Shown here piece by piece: positions 42,560 through 51,066 of a DNA stretch of 61,432 nt. Each line of letters begins with the position of its first letter. Within the stretch, counting starts at the first letter, position 1. The notes beneath the pieces were generated by a model. The model ran no database searches. It was given only the letters and a program-made list of their open reading frames with translations, and was not told the origin of the DNA. The stretch is taken from assembly GCA_944323335.1 (NCBI GenBank), contig CALUSB010000009.1, positions 1-61,432 on the forward strand. The letters are read 5' to 3'. Made by a program: the position numbers and the translations under genes. The stretch is from Candidatus Gastranaerophilales bacterium. Its GTDB lineage: Bacteria; Cyanobacteriota; Vampirovibrionia; Gastranaerophilales; Gastranaerophilaceae.

Positions 42560-43612
42560 CTAATTATGTGTATGATTTTTATCTTTGTCAAGATTTGTAT
42601 TTCTATAGCCAATAGCGCTCCTGTAGCCTGAAACTAGATACATAACAGGCAAAAGCGGCTCAATCCATTTTAGACCCGAGAGAACACCTGCCGTTGCAAT
42701 ATCATCAGTATGCAGTGCAATATCGAGTACTTCCGGCTTTCTTTCTTCTTTTTTGCAGGCATTTTTATCATCAGTTTTACTTAACTTGTTAACCAAAGGG
42801 TTTACTATTTTATTGCCGATAAAGTTTGCTATATGACTTCCTCCAAATACGCCGACCGCCAGTATTCCACCCAGTATCACACCTGTTTTTTTAAGAGGAG
42901 TCAGTTTTTTTATAAGACCTTTTTCATGCATTTTTTCAGCAGTGTAAAGAAAGGTTCCAGCGCCTACATTGCAGAGGAAAATATTGGCAAAGAACTGATA
43001 TATACCTTCTTTTAGCTTATTTGTAGTTTTTTCCTTTGAATATTCATTTGTTGCTTTGTCAGCCGCTATACCTCCTAAAATCCCGCTTGCAACAGGTATA
43101 AAGCCCATAATGGAAAGTTTAGATATTTCTTGTAATATTTTGCCTGAAGTAACATCTTCTTTGCCGCCAAACAGGGTTGCAACAAGCCCGTCTCGGTTTT
43201 TCATATCAATTGTTTGCTTAAGCAGGTTGTCAGTATCTTTTAGGCTCAGTATCTTATTTTTTGCCTTATTTAGAATATTAACCGTATCTTTCGCTATATT
43301 TTTATTTTCAGTAACAAAATCATCTATTACCTGTCTTTGCTTAAGTAAAATTTCTTCTTTTGGAATTGTATCAAGCAGAGTTTCGCCTTTAATTTTTATA
43401 AATCTTGAAGCAAAAACAGATGAAAGTGTTATTGTGCCAAGGATTATTGCGTTTTTAACCGCTCTTTTTTTACGCTCGTCTTTTGGCTGCTCAAGAGTAT
43501 CCTTAATTCCAAAAACCGCAGCGGAAGCGGTTAAAATTAACGGCATTTTTCTGCTTAATGAATTTGAGAGTAAGGGCTGGTCGAGAAACTTTCCTATCGA
43601 AGATACTTTCAT
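42560..43612 (-). CDS. Hypothetical membrane protein in the DtxR-type operon
   Basis: A 350-residue protein of no family I recognise. Hydrophobic segments: PLILTASAAVFGIKD, NAIILGTITLSSVFASRFI, IMGFIPVASGILGGIA, FFANIFLCNVGAGTFLY and GVILGGILAVGVFGGSHIAN. The C terminus is histidine-rich (DKNHTHN), which with the metal regulator next to it hints at metal handling. AAGGAA is six bases before the ATG at 43612; a TTG at 43618 is the alternative. It follows the tandem operators directly. Confidence 0.6.
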   Translation of the reverse strand: MKVSSIGKFLDQPLLSNSLSRKMPLILTASAAVFGIKDTLEQPKDERKKRAVKNAIILGTITLSSVFASRFIKIKGETLLDTIPKEEILLKQRQVIDDFVTENKNIAKDTVNILNKAKNKILSLKDTDNLLKQTIDMKNRDGLVATLFGGKEDVTSGKILQEISKLSIMGFIPVASGILGGIAADKATNEYSKEKTTNKLKEGIYQFFANIFLCNVGAGTFLYTAEKMHEKGLIKKLTPLKKTGVILGGILAVGVFGGSHIANFIGNKIVNPLVNKLSKTDDKNACKKEERKPEVLDIALHTDDIATAGVLSGLKWIEPLLPVMYLVSGYRSAIGYRNTNLDKDKNHTHN

Positions 43613-43630
43613 ATACAATTCCTTATTTAC

Positions 43631-43669
43631 TGTTAGACATGCCTAACATATTGTTAGGATAGACTAACA
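43631..43669. promoter_or_regulatory. Two tandem 18-bp DtxR/MntR-type operators
   Basis: TGTTAGACATGCCTAACA (43631-43648) and TGTTAGGATAGACTAACA (43652-43669) are inverted repeats with identical TGTTAG/CTAACA arms. Their centres are 21 bases apart, two helical turns, so dimers would bind on one face. They lie 19 bases before the first gene of the operon encoding a DtxR/MntR-type protein, so autoregulation is likely. Confidence 0.85.
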
Positions 43670-43703
43670 TTACAACCAACAAAAAAACATGTCAATGGTA
43701 AAT

Positions 43704-45002
43704 TTAAAGACTTGCAGTTGCATCAATACTTTCAACGTCAACTTCGCGCAGGAAGTTTATCCATGCGGAATAATATGCTGCAAGCGCACTTGTATAGCCA
43801 AGAATTATTGACCTGTAAGACTGCTCAATTAAGATAAGAGATGTAAGGTCTGTTTTACCTTCTTCATAGTTTTTCTTAGAAGTTTTCATCATCCTTTTTG
43901 AATCTTCAATTAAACTATCAGTATAGTAATTTAGGTTAACCCTTGCATTAATTAACTTTTCATAAGCACTGCTTAAATTTGCAAATGCGTTGTTTTGGGC
44001 TGCGGCATATTTTAATTCAGCTTTTTCAATTTCCAGTTTTGCATTTTTAATCTCAGGTGAATAGTTGTACAGCAATGGCAAATTTACAAGACTGGCGTTT
44101 ACGTATGCACCATTTAAATATCTTCCCGCATCAGACATACCAAGCGGCTGAAATAAGTAGCCTGCTCCTATTTCAACATCAGGGACGCGCTTACTTGTTT
44201 CTATTTTTAAATTATTTTTTGCAACATCTATTTCTTTTTGTGCAATTTTAAGGTCATATCTGTGCTGCTCAGCAAGCGCTAAAATGTCGCTAAACGGAGG
44301 TATTTCGGACTTTGGCGACGGTGTGAGCAAGAGATTGAAATTTATATCTTCATCAAAGGACTCGACAATAGAATCATATATGGGGTCTGTATCCATAACG
44401 CTGTTAAACTCAAATCTTGCAGCCATAATATTTGTTCTTGCTGTATTAAGTTGAGTTTTTATATGATTTATAGAAATATCAGATTGAATAACATCGGTTT
44501 CACTCGCCTGCCCGTTCTTGTACCTTAACTTTACAAGCCTGTTAATTTCAAGGAGGGATTTTTCTTCAACCTCAAGTGAATCTACAATTGATTTAGCACT
44601 TACAAGTCTTATATATGCCTCTCTAACATCCATTTTCAAATCAAAATTTGTAAACTGGCGAGCCTCATCACTTACTTCGTAACTTGCCTGAGCGCTTTTT
44701 TTGCGGTGCTTACGCTTAAAGAGCTCAACCATCTGGCTTACACCAATGCCATGCGGATTACCTGAGCCGGCTTCACCAAGCATCCAGCCGGTATCAATAG
44801 AGGGGTTTTGAAGCCTATTTGCTGCTTTAATATTATTTTTTGCAATTTCAACATTTAATTTTTGACTTTGCAGTTCAATGCTGTTTTCTACTGCAATATC
44901 AATTGCTTGCCCGAGAGTAATTTTAGTCATCTCTTCTATGGATAAGACACTCATAGAAAGAGAAAACAAAATTATTAATGTTATTAAAGCCTTTACTCTC
45001 AA
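43704..45002 (-). CDS. TolC-family outer membrane efflux protein
   Basis: A 432-residue protein with a signal peptide (ALITLIILFSLSMSVLS) and two repeats of the OEP domain: TLGQAIDIAVENSIELQSQK and DILALAEQHRYDLKIAQKEI open the repeats, each followed by long coiled helices and a strand pair. It forms the trimeric outer-membrane exit duct of efflux pumps or type I secretion. Starts here are TTG only: 45002 has a GGAA-type ribosome site and gives a clean signal peptide; 45026 is longer. It is close to, but outside, the metal-regulator operon. Confidence 0.88.
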   Translation of the reverse strand: MRVKALITLIILFSLSMSVLSIEEMTKITLGQAIDIAVENSIELQSQKLNVEIAKNNIKAANRLQNPSIDTGWMLGEAGSGNPHGIGVSQMVELFKRKHRKKSAQASYEVSDEARQFTNFDLKMDVREAYIRLVSAKSIVDSLEVEEKSLLEINRLVKLRYKNGQASETDVIQSDISINHIKTQLNTARTNIMAARFEFNSVMDTDPIYDSIVESFDEDINFNLLLTPSPKSEIPPFSDILALAEQHRYDLKIAQKEIDVAKNNLKIETSKRVPDVEIGAGYLFQPLGMSDAGRYLNGAYVNASLVNLPLLYNYSPEIKNAKLEIEKAELKYAAAQNNAFANLSSAYEKLINARVNLNYYTDSLIEDSKRMMKTSKKNYEEGKTDLTSLILIEQSYRSIILGYTSALAAYYSAWINFLREVDVESIDATASL

Positions 45003-45057
45003 AATAATTCCAAAACTAATATACAATTAGATTTTATCATCAACAGGAGGATATGGC

Positions 45058-45084
45058 ATGTTTTTAATAAATCTGTTATTCTAA
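45058..45084 (+). CDS. Possible 8-codon leader ORF before the sugar transporter gene
   Basis: ATG at 45058 with AGGAGG (45045-45050) seven bases upstream encodes MFLINLLF and stops at 45084, four bases before the ATG of the transporter gene at 45089. The transporter has no ribosome site of its own, so ribosomes ending the leader may restart there. The coding claim is inference from the ribosome site and spacing. Confidence 0.4.
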   Translation: MFLINLLF

Positions 45085-45088
45085 TAAT

Positions 45089-46447
45089 ATGAAAAAGCAT
45101 GATTTTTGGCTTTATTTTACTGCCCTTATGGCAGCCTTGGGCGGATTATTATCGGGTTATGACACAGGGGTAATCTCTGGAGCTTTGCTTTTTATTAATC
45201 AAACTTGGGATTTGAGCGTTTCGCAACAGGGTTTTCTTGTAAGTTCGGTTCTAATCGGTGCGCTGACAGGAGCTCTCACCACCGGCGCATTTGCTGATAT
45301 TTTCGGCAGAAAGAAAGTGATTATAGCAACTGCAATCATGTTTTTTGTGGGTTCAATTCTTTGTGCCGTAGCGCCAAGTGTTGAATTTTTAATCGCTTCA
45401 AGAATATTTACAGGCTTTGCAGTCGGTGCGGTAAACTTTACAACGCCTCTTTATTTATCTGAAGTATCTCCAAAAGAAAAAAGAGGGATGTTTGTTTCAC
45501 TCTTTCAACTGGCAATAACTGCAGGCATACTTTTTTCCTACGTTGTAAACGCAGTATTTGCAAATGTTACTCATGACTGGAGACTAATGCTTTTAGCAGG
45601 TGTCGTTCCTGCAGGTGTGCTTTTTATTGGCATGTTGTTCTTAAATGACACACCAAGATGGCTCGTACTAAAGGGAAGAGATGAAGATGCCAAAAATGCT
45701 TTTATAAAAATTCAAGGAAATATTGATACTGATTATGAAATTGGCGAAATAAAAAAATCTTTTGAAACCGGTTCATCTAAAAAATTTGAATTTAAAAAAT
45801 GGCTGATAATGCCTTTTGTCGTAGGCATTGGTATAATGTTTGCACAAATCTGCACAGGTATAAACACGATTATTTACTACGCGCCTACAATATTTAAAAT
45901 GGCTGGTTTTGACAGTAATCAAAGTGCAATTTATGCAACGAGTCTGATAGGCGTCGTCAATTTCTTAATGACTTTTGTTGCTATTGCATATTCTGATAAA
46001 ATCGGTAGAAAACCCCTGCTCTACATAGGTTTAACAGGTGTTATGCTGAGCTTAATTGTAATGGGCGGTGTGTTTGCACTCTCAAATGAACTTGGCTCGC
46101 TAGTTAAGTGGCTTGCAGTTGGCAGCCTGATGTTCTACATTGTCTGCTTTGCATTCAGCCTTGGCCCTATCGGTATGACTTTAATTTCTGAAGTATTTCC
46201 GCTTAAGGTTAGAGGTGTTGCGATGAGTATATGCATATTCTTTAACTTTGTATTTAATTTTATGGTTACATACAGTTTTCCGCTTATGCTGCATAAAATC
46301 GGCGCAGCCTATACATTCTGGTTCTTTGTAATAATTTGTATAATTTGCCTGTTCTTTGTTTATTACCTGGTACCTGAAACTAAAGGTATAGCACTTGAAA
46401 AGATAGAAGAAAACTGGAAAAAGGGTGTTGGGGCACGCGATTTTTAA
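45089..46447 (+). CDS. MFS sugar porter (XylE/GalP/GLUT-like)
   Basis: A 452-residue 12-segment transporter of the sugar porter family: GYDTGVISGALLFI at the N terminus, DIFGRKKVIIA and its repeat DKIGRKPLLYIG, QICTGINTIIYYAPTIF in helix 7, GPIGMTLISEVFPLKVRG and the terminal PETKGIALEKIEE. These mark proton-symport or facilitated uptake of a hexose or pentose. The specific sugar cannot be read. It has no ribosome site of its own; see the leader ORF at 45058-45084. Its end overlaps the convergent acyl-CoA synthetase gene by 4 bases. Confidence 0.93.
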   Translation: MKKHDFWLYFTALMAALGGLLSGYDTGVISGALLFINQTWDLSVSQQGFLVSSVLIGALTGALTTGAFADIFGRKKVIIATAIMFFVGSILCAVAPSVEFLIASRIFTGFAVGAVNFTTPLYLSEVSPKEKRGMFVSLFQLAITAGILFSYVVNAVFANVTHDWRLMLLAGVVPAGVLFIGMLFLNDTPRWLVLKGRDEDAKNAFIKIQGNIDTDYEIGEIKKSFETGSSKKFEFKKWLIMPFVVGIGIMFAQICTGINTIIYYAPTIFKMAGFDSNQSAIYATSLIGVVNFLMTFVAIAYSDKIGRKPLLYIGLTGVMLSLIVMGGVFALSNELGSLVKWLAVGSLMFYIVCFAFSLGPIGMTLISEVFPLKVRGVAMSICIFFNFVFNFMVTYSFPLMLHKIGAAYTFWFFVIICIICLFFVYYLVPETKGIALEKIEENWKKGVGARDF

Positions 46448-48129
46448 TTTACGCCCAATAGCTCTTTTACCTTATTCCTTTTGACTTTTCTGGTTGTTGT
46501 CCTTGGAAGAGGCTCATTTAGGATATAAACATTTATGGGACGCTTGTAGGGAGCAAGTTTTTCTGACTGAAGCTTAACCTCTGCTCTAATGATATCTGAA
46601 ACATTATTAAGTGCTGCTGTTTCATCAGACGGCACAACTGCAACACACACGTCTTCAGAGTTATCATTTTTATTGTTTTTTGCTCCAAAGACACAAATTT
46701 CCTTAAACTTATCCGACTGTTCAAGAGCTGCTTCAACCTCCTCGGGGAAGACCTTTTTACCGCCCGAGAGAACAATCATGCTTTTAATTCTGCCTGTAAT
46801 ATAGAGATAATTATCCTTATCTAGCCTGCCAATGTCGCCTGTATGCAGCCAGCCGTCAGAATCTATTACTTCTGATGTCATTTCAGGTTTATTGTAATAG
46901 CCTTTCATAACACTTAAACCGCGCAAAAGCAGCTCGCCTGTCGACTTATCAATCTTGGCTTCAAAACACTTAAGCGGTTTTCCGACTGACGCAAGATTTT
47001 TTCTATTCGTACAATTTACGCTCACTACAGGGCTTGCCTCACTGAGTCCATAGCCGTGATATACTTCTATACCTATTCTTTCAAAAAACTTCCCTACGGA
47101 AATATCAAGCGGCGCTCCGCCTGTTATACATCCTGTAAAATTACCGCCAAAAGCGTCATGAATGTTTTTAAAGAGCAATCTCTTGATTTTAGTTGATGCA
47201 ATAAACCCTGAAATAAAATAAGCGATTTTAAACATTGTGCGTTTTATAGGAGAGGAGTTTTTAATAGTATTTTCAATGCTTGTTTTTAAGAGCTTTAAAA
47301 ACGCAGGCACAACAATCATAAAACGAATTTTCTTTTCACGCATTATTGATAAAATATCTTTTGGCTTTAAACTCTGAGTGTAATAAATCGAAAGTCCCCA
47401 GCTTAAAAACAGCGAAAAACCGACAGTAAGCTCAAAAAGGTGATTCATGGGCAAAATCGACAGTACGGAAATATCGTTTTTACCATAATCAGGGAATACA
47501 ACGTCCCTCACCCACTCGAGAGACTCAATTTGAGTAATCATATTCAAATAGCTAATTTCAACACCCTTTGCAGCACCTGTCGTACCTGATGTATAGATTA
47601 AAATAGCTCCCGAGCGCAGATTTCTGCGTCTGAACTTGGCGTCATAATTATTCTTAAAATTATATATAGATAAATAATTTTCAACCTCAGAAGTGCTATC
47701 AATTAATACAACATGCTCAATAAAACCCAGTTTTTCTTGCAGCTCTTTTGCAGCTTTAAAGTAAGTATTACTTGCAAAAAGCACTCTTGGCGTACAGTCC
47801 GATAATATTGATGTAAGTTCATGTTCTGTAAGCTTAACATCAAGAGGTGTAAAAACAGCGCCTGACAGAACTGTTGCAAAAAAACATGCGCCAAACTCAG
47901 GTTTTGATTCGCTTAAGATTGCAATTCTATCCGAAGTGTTTATTTTAATTTCATTAATCAGCCAATAGGCGATTTTTCTTGAAAGAAGCCCTATGCCTCG
48001 GTATGTAAACTCCTTCCAGCCGTATTTTGTTTTTGTTGCAAGAGCTATTTTATTCTCAAAGTCATTAGTTTTACTTTCAAGAAAGATTAAAACATTCTTT
48101 TGAATAAAACTTTTTTTACCGCTTTTCAT
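46444..48129 (-). CDS. AMP-dependent acyl-CoA synthetase/ligase
   Basis: A 561-residue ANL-family adenylating enzyme: AMP-binding P-loop ILIYTSGTTGAAKGVE, the acyl-pocket motif YHGYGLSEASPVV, WLHTGDIG, GRIKSMIVLSGGKKVFP and the catalytic Lys near TTRKVKRNKV. Long-chain fatty acid activation to acyl-CoA (or acyl-ACP synthetase) is most likely; the substrate is uncertain. I start it at ATG 48129 with GGAG upstream, rather than a GTG at 48153. The promoter and a dyad are at 48148-48188. Confidence 0.87.
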   Translation of the reverse strand: MKSGKKSFIQKNVLIFLESKTNDFENKIALATKTKYGWKEFTYRGIGLLSRKIAYWLINEIKINTSDRIAILSESKPEFGACFFATVLSGAVFTPLDVKLTEHELTSILSDCTPRVLFASNTYFKAAKELQEKLGFIEHVVLIDSTSEVENYLSIYNFKNNYDAKFRRRNLRSGAILIYTSGTTGAAKGVEISYLNMITQIESLEWVRDVVFPDYGKNDISVLSILPMNHLFELTVGFSLFLSWGLSIYYTQSLKPKDILSIMREKKIRFMIVVPAFLKLLKTSIENTIKNSSPIKRTMFKIAYFISGFIASTKIKRLLFKNIHDAFGGNFTGCITGGAPLDISVGKFFERIGIEVYHGYGLSEASPVVSVNCTNRKNLASVGKPLKCFEAKIDKSTGELLLRGLSVMKGYYNKPEMTSEVIDSDGWLHTGDIGRLDKDNYLYITGRIKSMIVLSGGKKVFPEEVEAALEQSDKFKEICVFGAKNNKNDNSEDVCVAVVPSDETAALNNVSDIIRAEVKLQSEKLAPYKRPINVYILNEPLPRTTTRKVKRNKVKELLGVN

Positions 48130-48147
48130 AAGCACTCCAAATACACC

Positions 48148-48188
48148 TGACACAGTAATATTTTATAGTGTCATGGTGCATCTGGCAA
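48148..48188 (-). promoter_or_regulatory. Promoter with overlapping dyad for the acyl-CoA synthetase gene
   Basis: Minus strand: TTGCCA (48188-48183), 17-base spacer, TAAAAT (48165-48160). An inverted repeat TGACAC-N14-GTGTCA spans 48148-48173 and covers the -10, a place where a repressor would block transcription. The regulator is unknown. Confidence 0.55.
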
Positions 48189-48197
48189 TTATGTAAA

Positions 48198-49643
48198 CTA
48201 AACTATAGGCTTAGAATCTTTTGTAAATTCATTTATTGCTTTTGTTGCGGTTCTGACGTTATTTAGACAGTCATTACCTCCAACGCAGCCGCCCTCGCAG
48301 CACATAACCTCAATAAGGTTACCAAACTCGCATTCACCTTTTTTGGCAAAACCTTTTAAGGCACGTATGGATTCTTTGTTTATACCGTTTACAAGATGCG
48401 GTTTAACTTCTGATTTACCGTTATCCGCAACCTCAACAGATTTAGCCACACCGCCCGTTATACCAAAGTTTCTGCCTTCTCTGGAGGCTTCAGAGTCAAA
48501 TGAACCGGGCTCAAGTTCGCTAAGTTCAATCTTATGAGCCACAAACATAGCACCCATTTCTTCGTAGTTCATAACATAATCTACGTTAGGGTTATTCATG
48601 GCCTCAGTTTTCTTTGCCATACAAGGGGAAACAAACACTGACACTGCGTCAGGATATTTTTCTCTACAGATTTCAGCACTATAATACATTGGGGTTTTTG
48701 TATCAGACCTATACGGTGCAATTTCATTCAAGTGCTTATCTACAAGGTTGTTGTAGCCCGCACAGCAAGATGTTGTCATAAAAGGCTGACCCTCGTTCAT
48801 TCTTTCATGGAACTCCTTAGCTTCATTTGTTGCAGTAATATCAGCACCTTGAGCTACTTCTAGAACATCATGAAAGCCGCATTTTAAAAACGCAGTTTTC
48901 AATTGATAAATAGAACAAGGCAATTGCCCTGCAATAGAGGGAGCAATCATTGCTACAACCTTTTTACCCTGTTTAATTTTGTATAAAATATCAATTATTT
49001 GGCTTTTTTCATGAATTGCGCCAAAGGGGCATGAGCTTACACATTTGCCGCAAGCGATACATTTGTCAAAGTCAATTCTGGCATGTCCCTGCTCATCTTT
49101 TGATATTGCATCCACAGGACAAGCGTTTTCGCAAGGAACAACAATTTTAACAATAGCGTGATATGGGCAAACTTGAATACATTTTGTACAGTTCTTACAC
49201 TTTGAACTGTCAATTTGAGATTTGCCGTTAACGATCGATATTGCGCCAAATTTACAATTTTCAAGACATGGACGCGCAACACAACCCTGACATAAGTCTG
49301 TCACAAAAATTCTATTGGGTACGCAGCCCTTGCAAGCAGACTCAAGAACGGTTAAAGTGTGCTCATCTGGTTTTTCTCTCTCAGTTGCCCATTTGGCATA
49401 ATTAGAAAGTAATATCCTCTCGTCAGCCCCCTCCATAGAAAAGCCAAGAGAAGCTATAATTCTGTTTCTTAAAATTTCACGTTCCTTATAAATACAACAC
49501 CTGTATGGTACTTCATAGCCCTTAGGGCGCATTTCAAAAGGAATTAAGCGCGTATTTTCGCCAAAATCATCGGATAAAAATGCCTTTATTGTTTTAATTA
49601 ATATCTCTTTTTTTAGGTGAGCTGCTTGGTTATTCTTGTCCAT
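48198..49643 (-). CDS. [FeFe]-hydrogenase, group B-like
   Basis: A 481-residue hydrogenase. Three Cys clusters lie at about residues 118-130, 149-159 (CKNCTKCIQVCP) and 195-205 (CIACGKCVSSCP). The H-cluster motifs are FMTTSCCAGYNNL (L1, with AGY in place of the usual PAW), SPCMAKKTEA (L2) and EVMCCEGGCVGGNDC (L3, GGND where group A has GGGQ). These substitutions mark group B (M2e-like, TIGR04105 type). It probably exchanges electrons with ferredoxin; direction is unknown. Last gene of the minus operon; overlaps the small ferredoxin gene by 14 bases. Confidence 0.88.
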   Translation of the reverse strand: MDKNNQAAHLKKEILIKTIKAFLSDDFGENTRLIPFEMRPKGYEVPYRCCIYKEREILRNRIIASLGFSMEGADERILLSNYAKWATEREKPDEHTLTVLESACKGCVPNRIFVTDLCQGCVARPCLENCKFGAISIVNGKSQIDSSKCKNCTKCIQVCPYHAIVKIVVPCENACPVDAISKDEQGHARIDFDKCIACGKCVSSCPFGAIHEKSQIIDILYKIKQGKKVVAMIAPSIAGQLPCSIYQLKTAFLKCGFHDVLEVAQGADITATNEAKEFHERMNEGQPFMTTSCCAGYNNLVDKHLNEIAPYRSDTKTPMYYSAEICREKYPDAVSVFVSPCMAKKTEAMNNPNVDYVMNYEEMGAMFVAHKIELSELEPGSFDSEASREGRNFGITGGVAKSVEVADNGKSEVKPHLVNGINKESIRALKGFAKKGECEFGNLIEVMCCEGGCVGGNDCLNNVRTATKAINEFTKDSKPIV

Positions 49644-49893
49644 TTTTTAACTTTCTTTCAATTTCTTCTAATACACTTTCCACGGTTGCCTTGCTAACTA
49701 CAGTAAGGTCAACCATAACATAGGGCGCTTTAGCTTCTGAAGAAGTAGAGCACAAGTCAAGACAAGGTACTCCTTGAATTTCAACATCATCACCGTATTT
49801 GGAGGGGATTATATCCATTAGCTCCTGCAGGTCTGATGCCCCCATTACAAAGCATGTTGTACCCATGCACATTTTTACTTTAACTTTTGCCAT
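49630..49893 (-). CDS. Small thioredoxin-like 2Fe-2S protein
   Basis: An 87-residue protein with four cysteines placed as in the thioredoxin-like 2Fe-2S domain of NuoE: KMCMGTTCFVMGAS and PCLDLCS. AAGGAG precedes the ATG. It overlaps the group-B hydrogenase start by 14 bases, so it is probably an electron-transfer subunit or partner for it. A second protein of this kind starts the operon (52787-53032). Confidence 0.8.
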   Translation of the reverse strand: MAKVKVKMCMGTTCFVMGASDLQELMDIIPSKYGDDVEIQGVPCLDLCSTSSEAKAPYVMVDLTVVSKATVESVLEEIERKLKNGQE

Positions 49894-49902
49894 ATTTTCT
49901 CC

Positions 49903-51066
49903 TTATATATAACGAAGCGTTACCCTTTTAATATACTTGTCTTCAAGAATTTTTGCCATCTTTTTTATAATATTTTTTCTTATTTCAATTTCAATCGGCA
50001 AATTCGGGTCATAATGCGCCTGATTTAATTTTGCACCAACCATAAACTCTATGCAATCACTACTTAGTAAAAACTGCATAAGCTCATATGCCGCATTTTT
50101 TTCTTTCTCGTGAAATCCGTTCTCTAAATATTCAACAGTCCTTGTAAGTGTTAATATTCCCTCTGTTACAAGGTCTATACCATCCATGTGCGACACTGCG
50201 GGTAATTTACCGACACTTCGTGCTATATCACATCTTACAGGAATATTTAACTCACGAGAAATTAAATTTGCCGTAGTTCCGCCGCATATTGCTTTTTTTG
50301 CAGAAGATTTGAAAAATTCATTAGCATATTCATTATCTTTTTCCTGATGATATGGAGGTCCCGTAAAAATCAGCGCGCGTCGAGGTTCGCGGTAATAAAT
50401 AACACAACATGATGTATCATCTTTAGCCTTTCTGTCAGGCTCTGTGTTAATTGCAACTCTTACTACAAACTTTGCAAGCTCACTGCTTGAAATGTCAGGA
50501 GTATCTTTTATTTTTTCAAGCAAAAACCTTATCAATCCTGAGCGCCTTAAGCCAAGTTTTAAATCTGAACTGCCAAGTCCTGCTTGAGTTACGCCATCCG
50601 AGCAAAAAATCAACCTGTCACCGAGTTTTAGTTTTAACTTATAAACGTGCATATGGCGATTCTTAAACGTATCGGAATCAATTACCGTATACTCAGGCTC
50701 AACAACCTTGCCGTCACTAATGTAAATAAACTTTGGGTTGCCCTCTTCAACTATTTTTACTTCGCCGTCTTCACTGCAATGAGCCACAGAAAAAGTCGAG
50801 TAGCTGATTTTTCTAACCTGACAGACAGGCAACGAGTTCATAACAACTTCGCAGGCAAGTTTAATGTTTGCACTTGCTTCAACAAATTTTAAAAGCATTG
50901 TAGCTGTCATTGTGGCTAAAATATTAGCCTTTATGCCGCTGCCAAGTCCATCTGAGAGCACGGCAATTAAAGTATCTTTATCAGGGTATCTTTTAGACAA
51001 GAAATAATCACCGTAAGTATTTTGATTGTATTTTTTTTCTTGAGCACAATCAATATCTATAAACAT
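49903..51066 (-). CDS. SpoIIE-type serine phosphatase
   Basis: A 387-residue protein whose first 230 residues are a PP2C/SpoIIE phosphatase domain: metal-binding AVLSDGLGSGIKAN, IFCSDGVTQAG and DDTSCCVIYY. The remaining 150 residues are an unknown domain (CGGTTANLISRELNIPVRCD). It starts on the last base of the HydS stop codon (TAATG), so sensor and phosphatase are co-translated. SpoIIE phosphatases usually act on anti-sigma-factor antagonists; here the likely role is output from the sensory hydrogenase. No sigma or STAS partner is in the window. Confidence 0.9.
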   Translation of the reverse strand: MFIDIDCAQEKKYNQNTYGDYFLSKRYPDKDTLIAVLSDGLGSGIKANILATMTATMLLKFVEASANIKLACEVVMNSLPVCQVRKISYSTFSVAHCSEDGEVKIVEEGNPKFIYISDGKVVEPEYTVIDSDTFKNRHMHVYKLKLKLGDRLIFCSDGVTQAGLGSSDLKLGLRRSGLIRFLLEKIKDTPDISSSELAKFVVRVAINTEPDRKAKDDTSCCVIYYREPRRALIFTGPPYHQEKDNEYANEFFKSSAKKAICGGTTANLISRELNIPVRCDIARSVGKLPAVSHMDGIDLVTEGILTLTRTVEYLENGFHEKEKNAAYELMQFLLSSDCIEFMVGAKLNQAHYDPNLPIEIEIRKNIIKKMAKILEDKYIKRVTLRYI

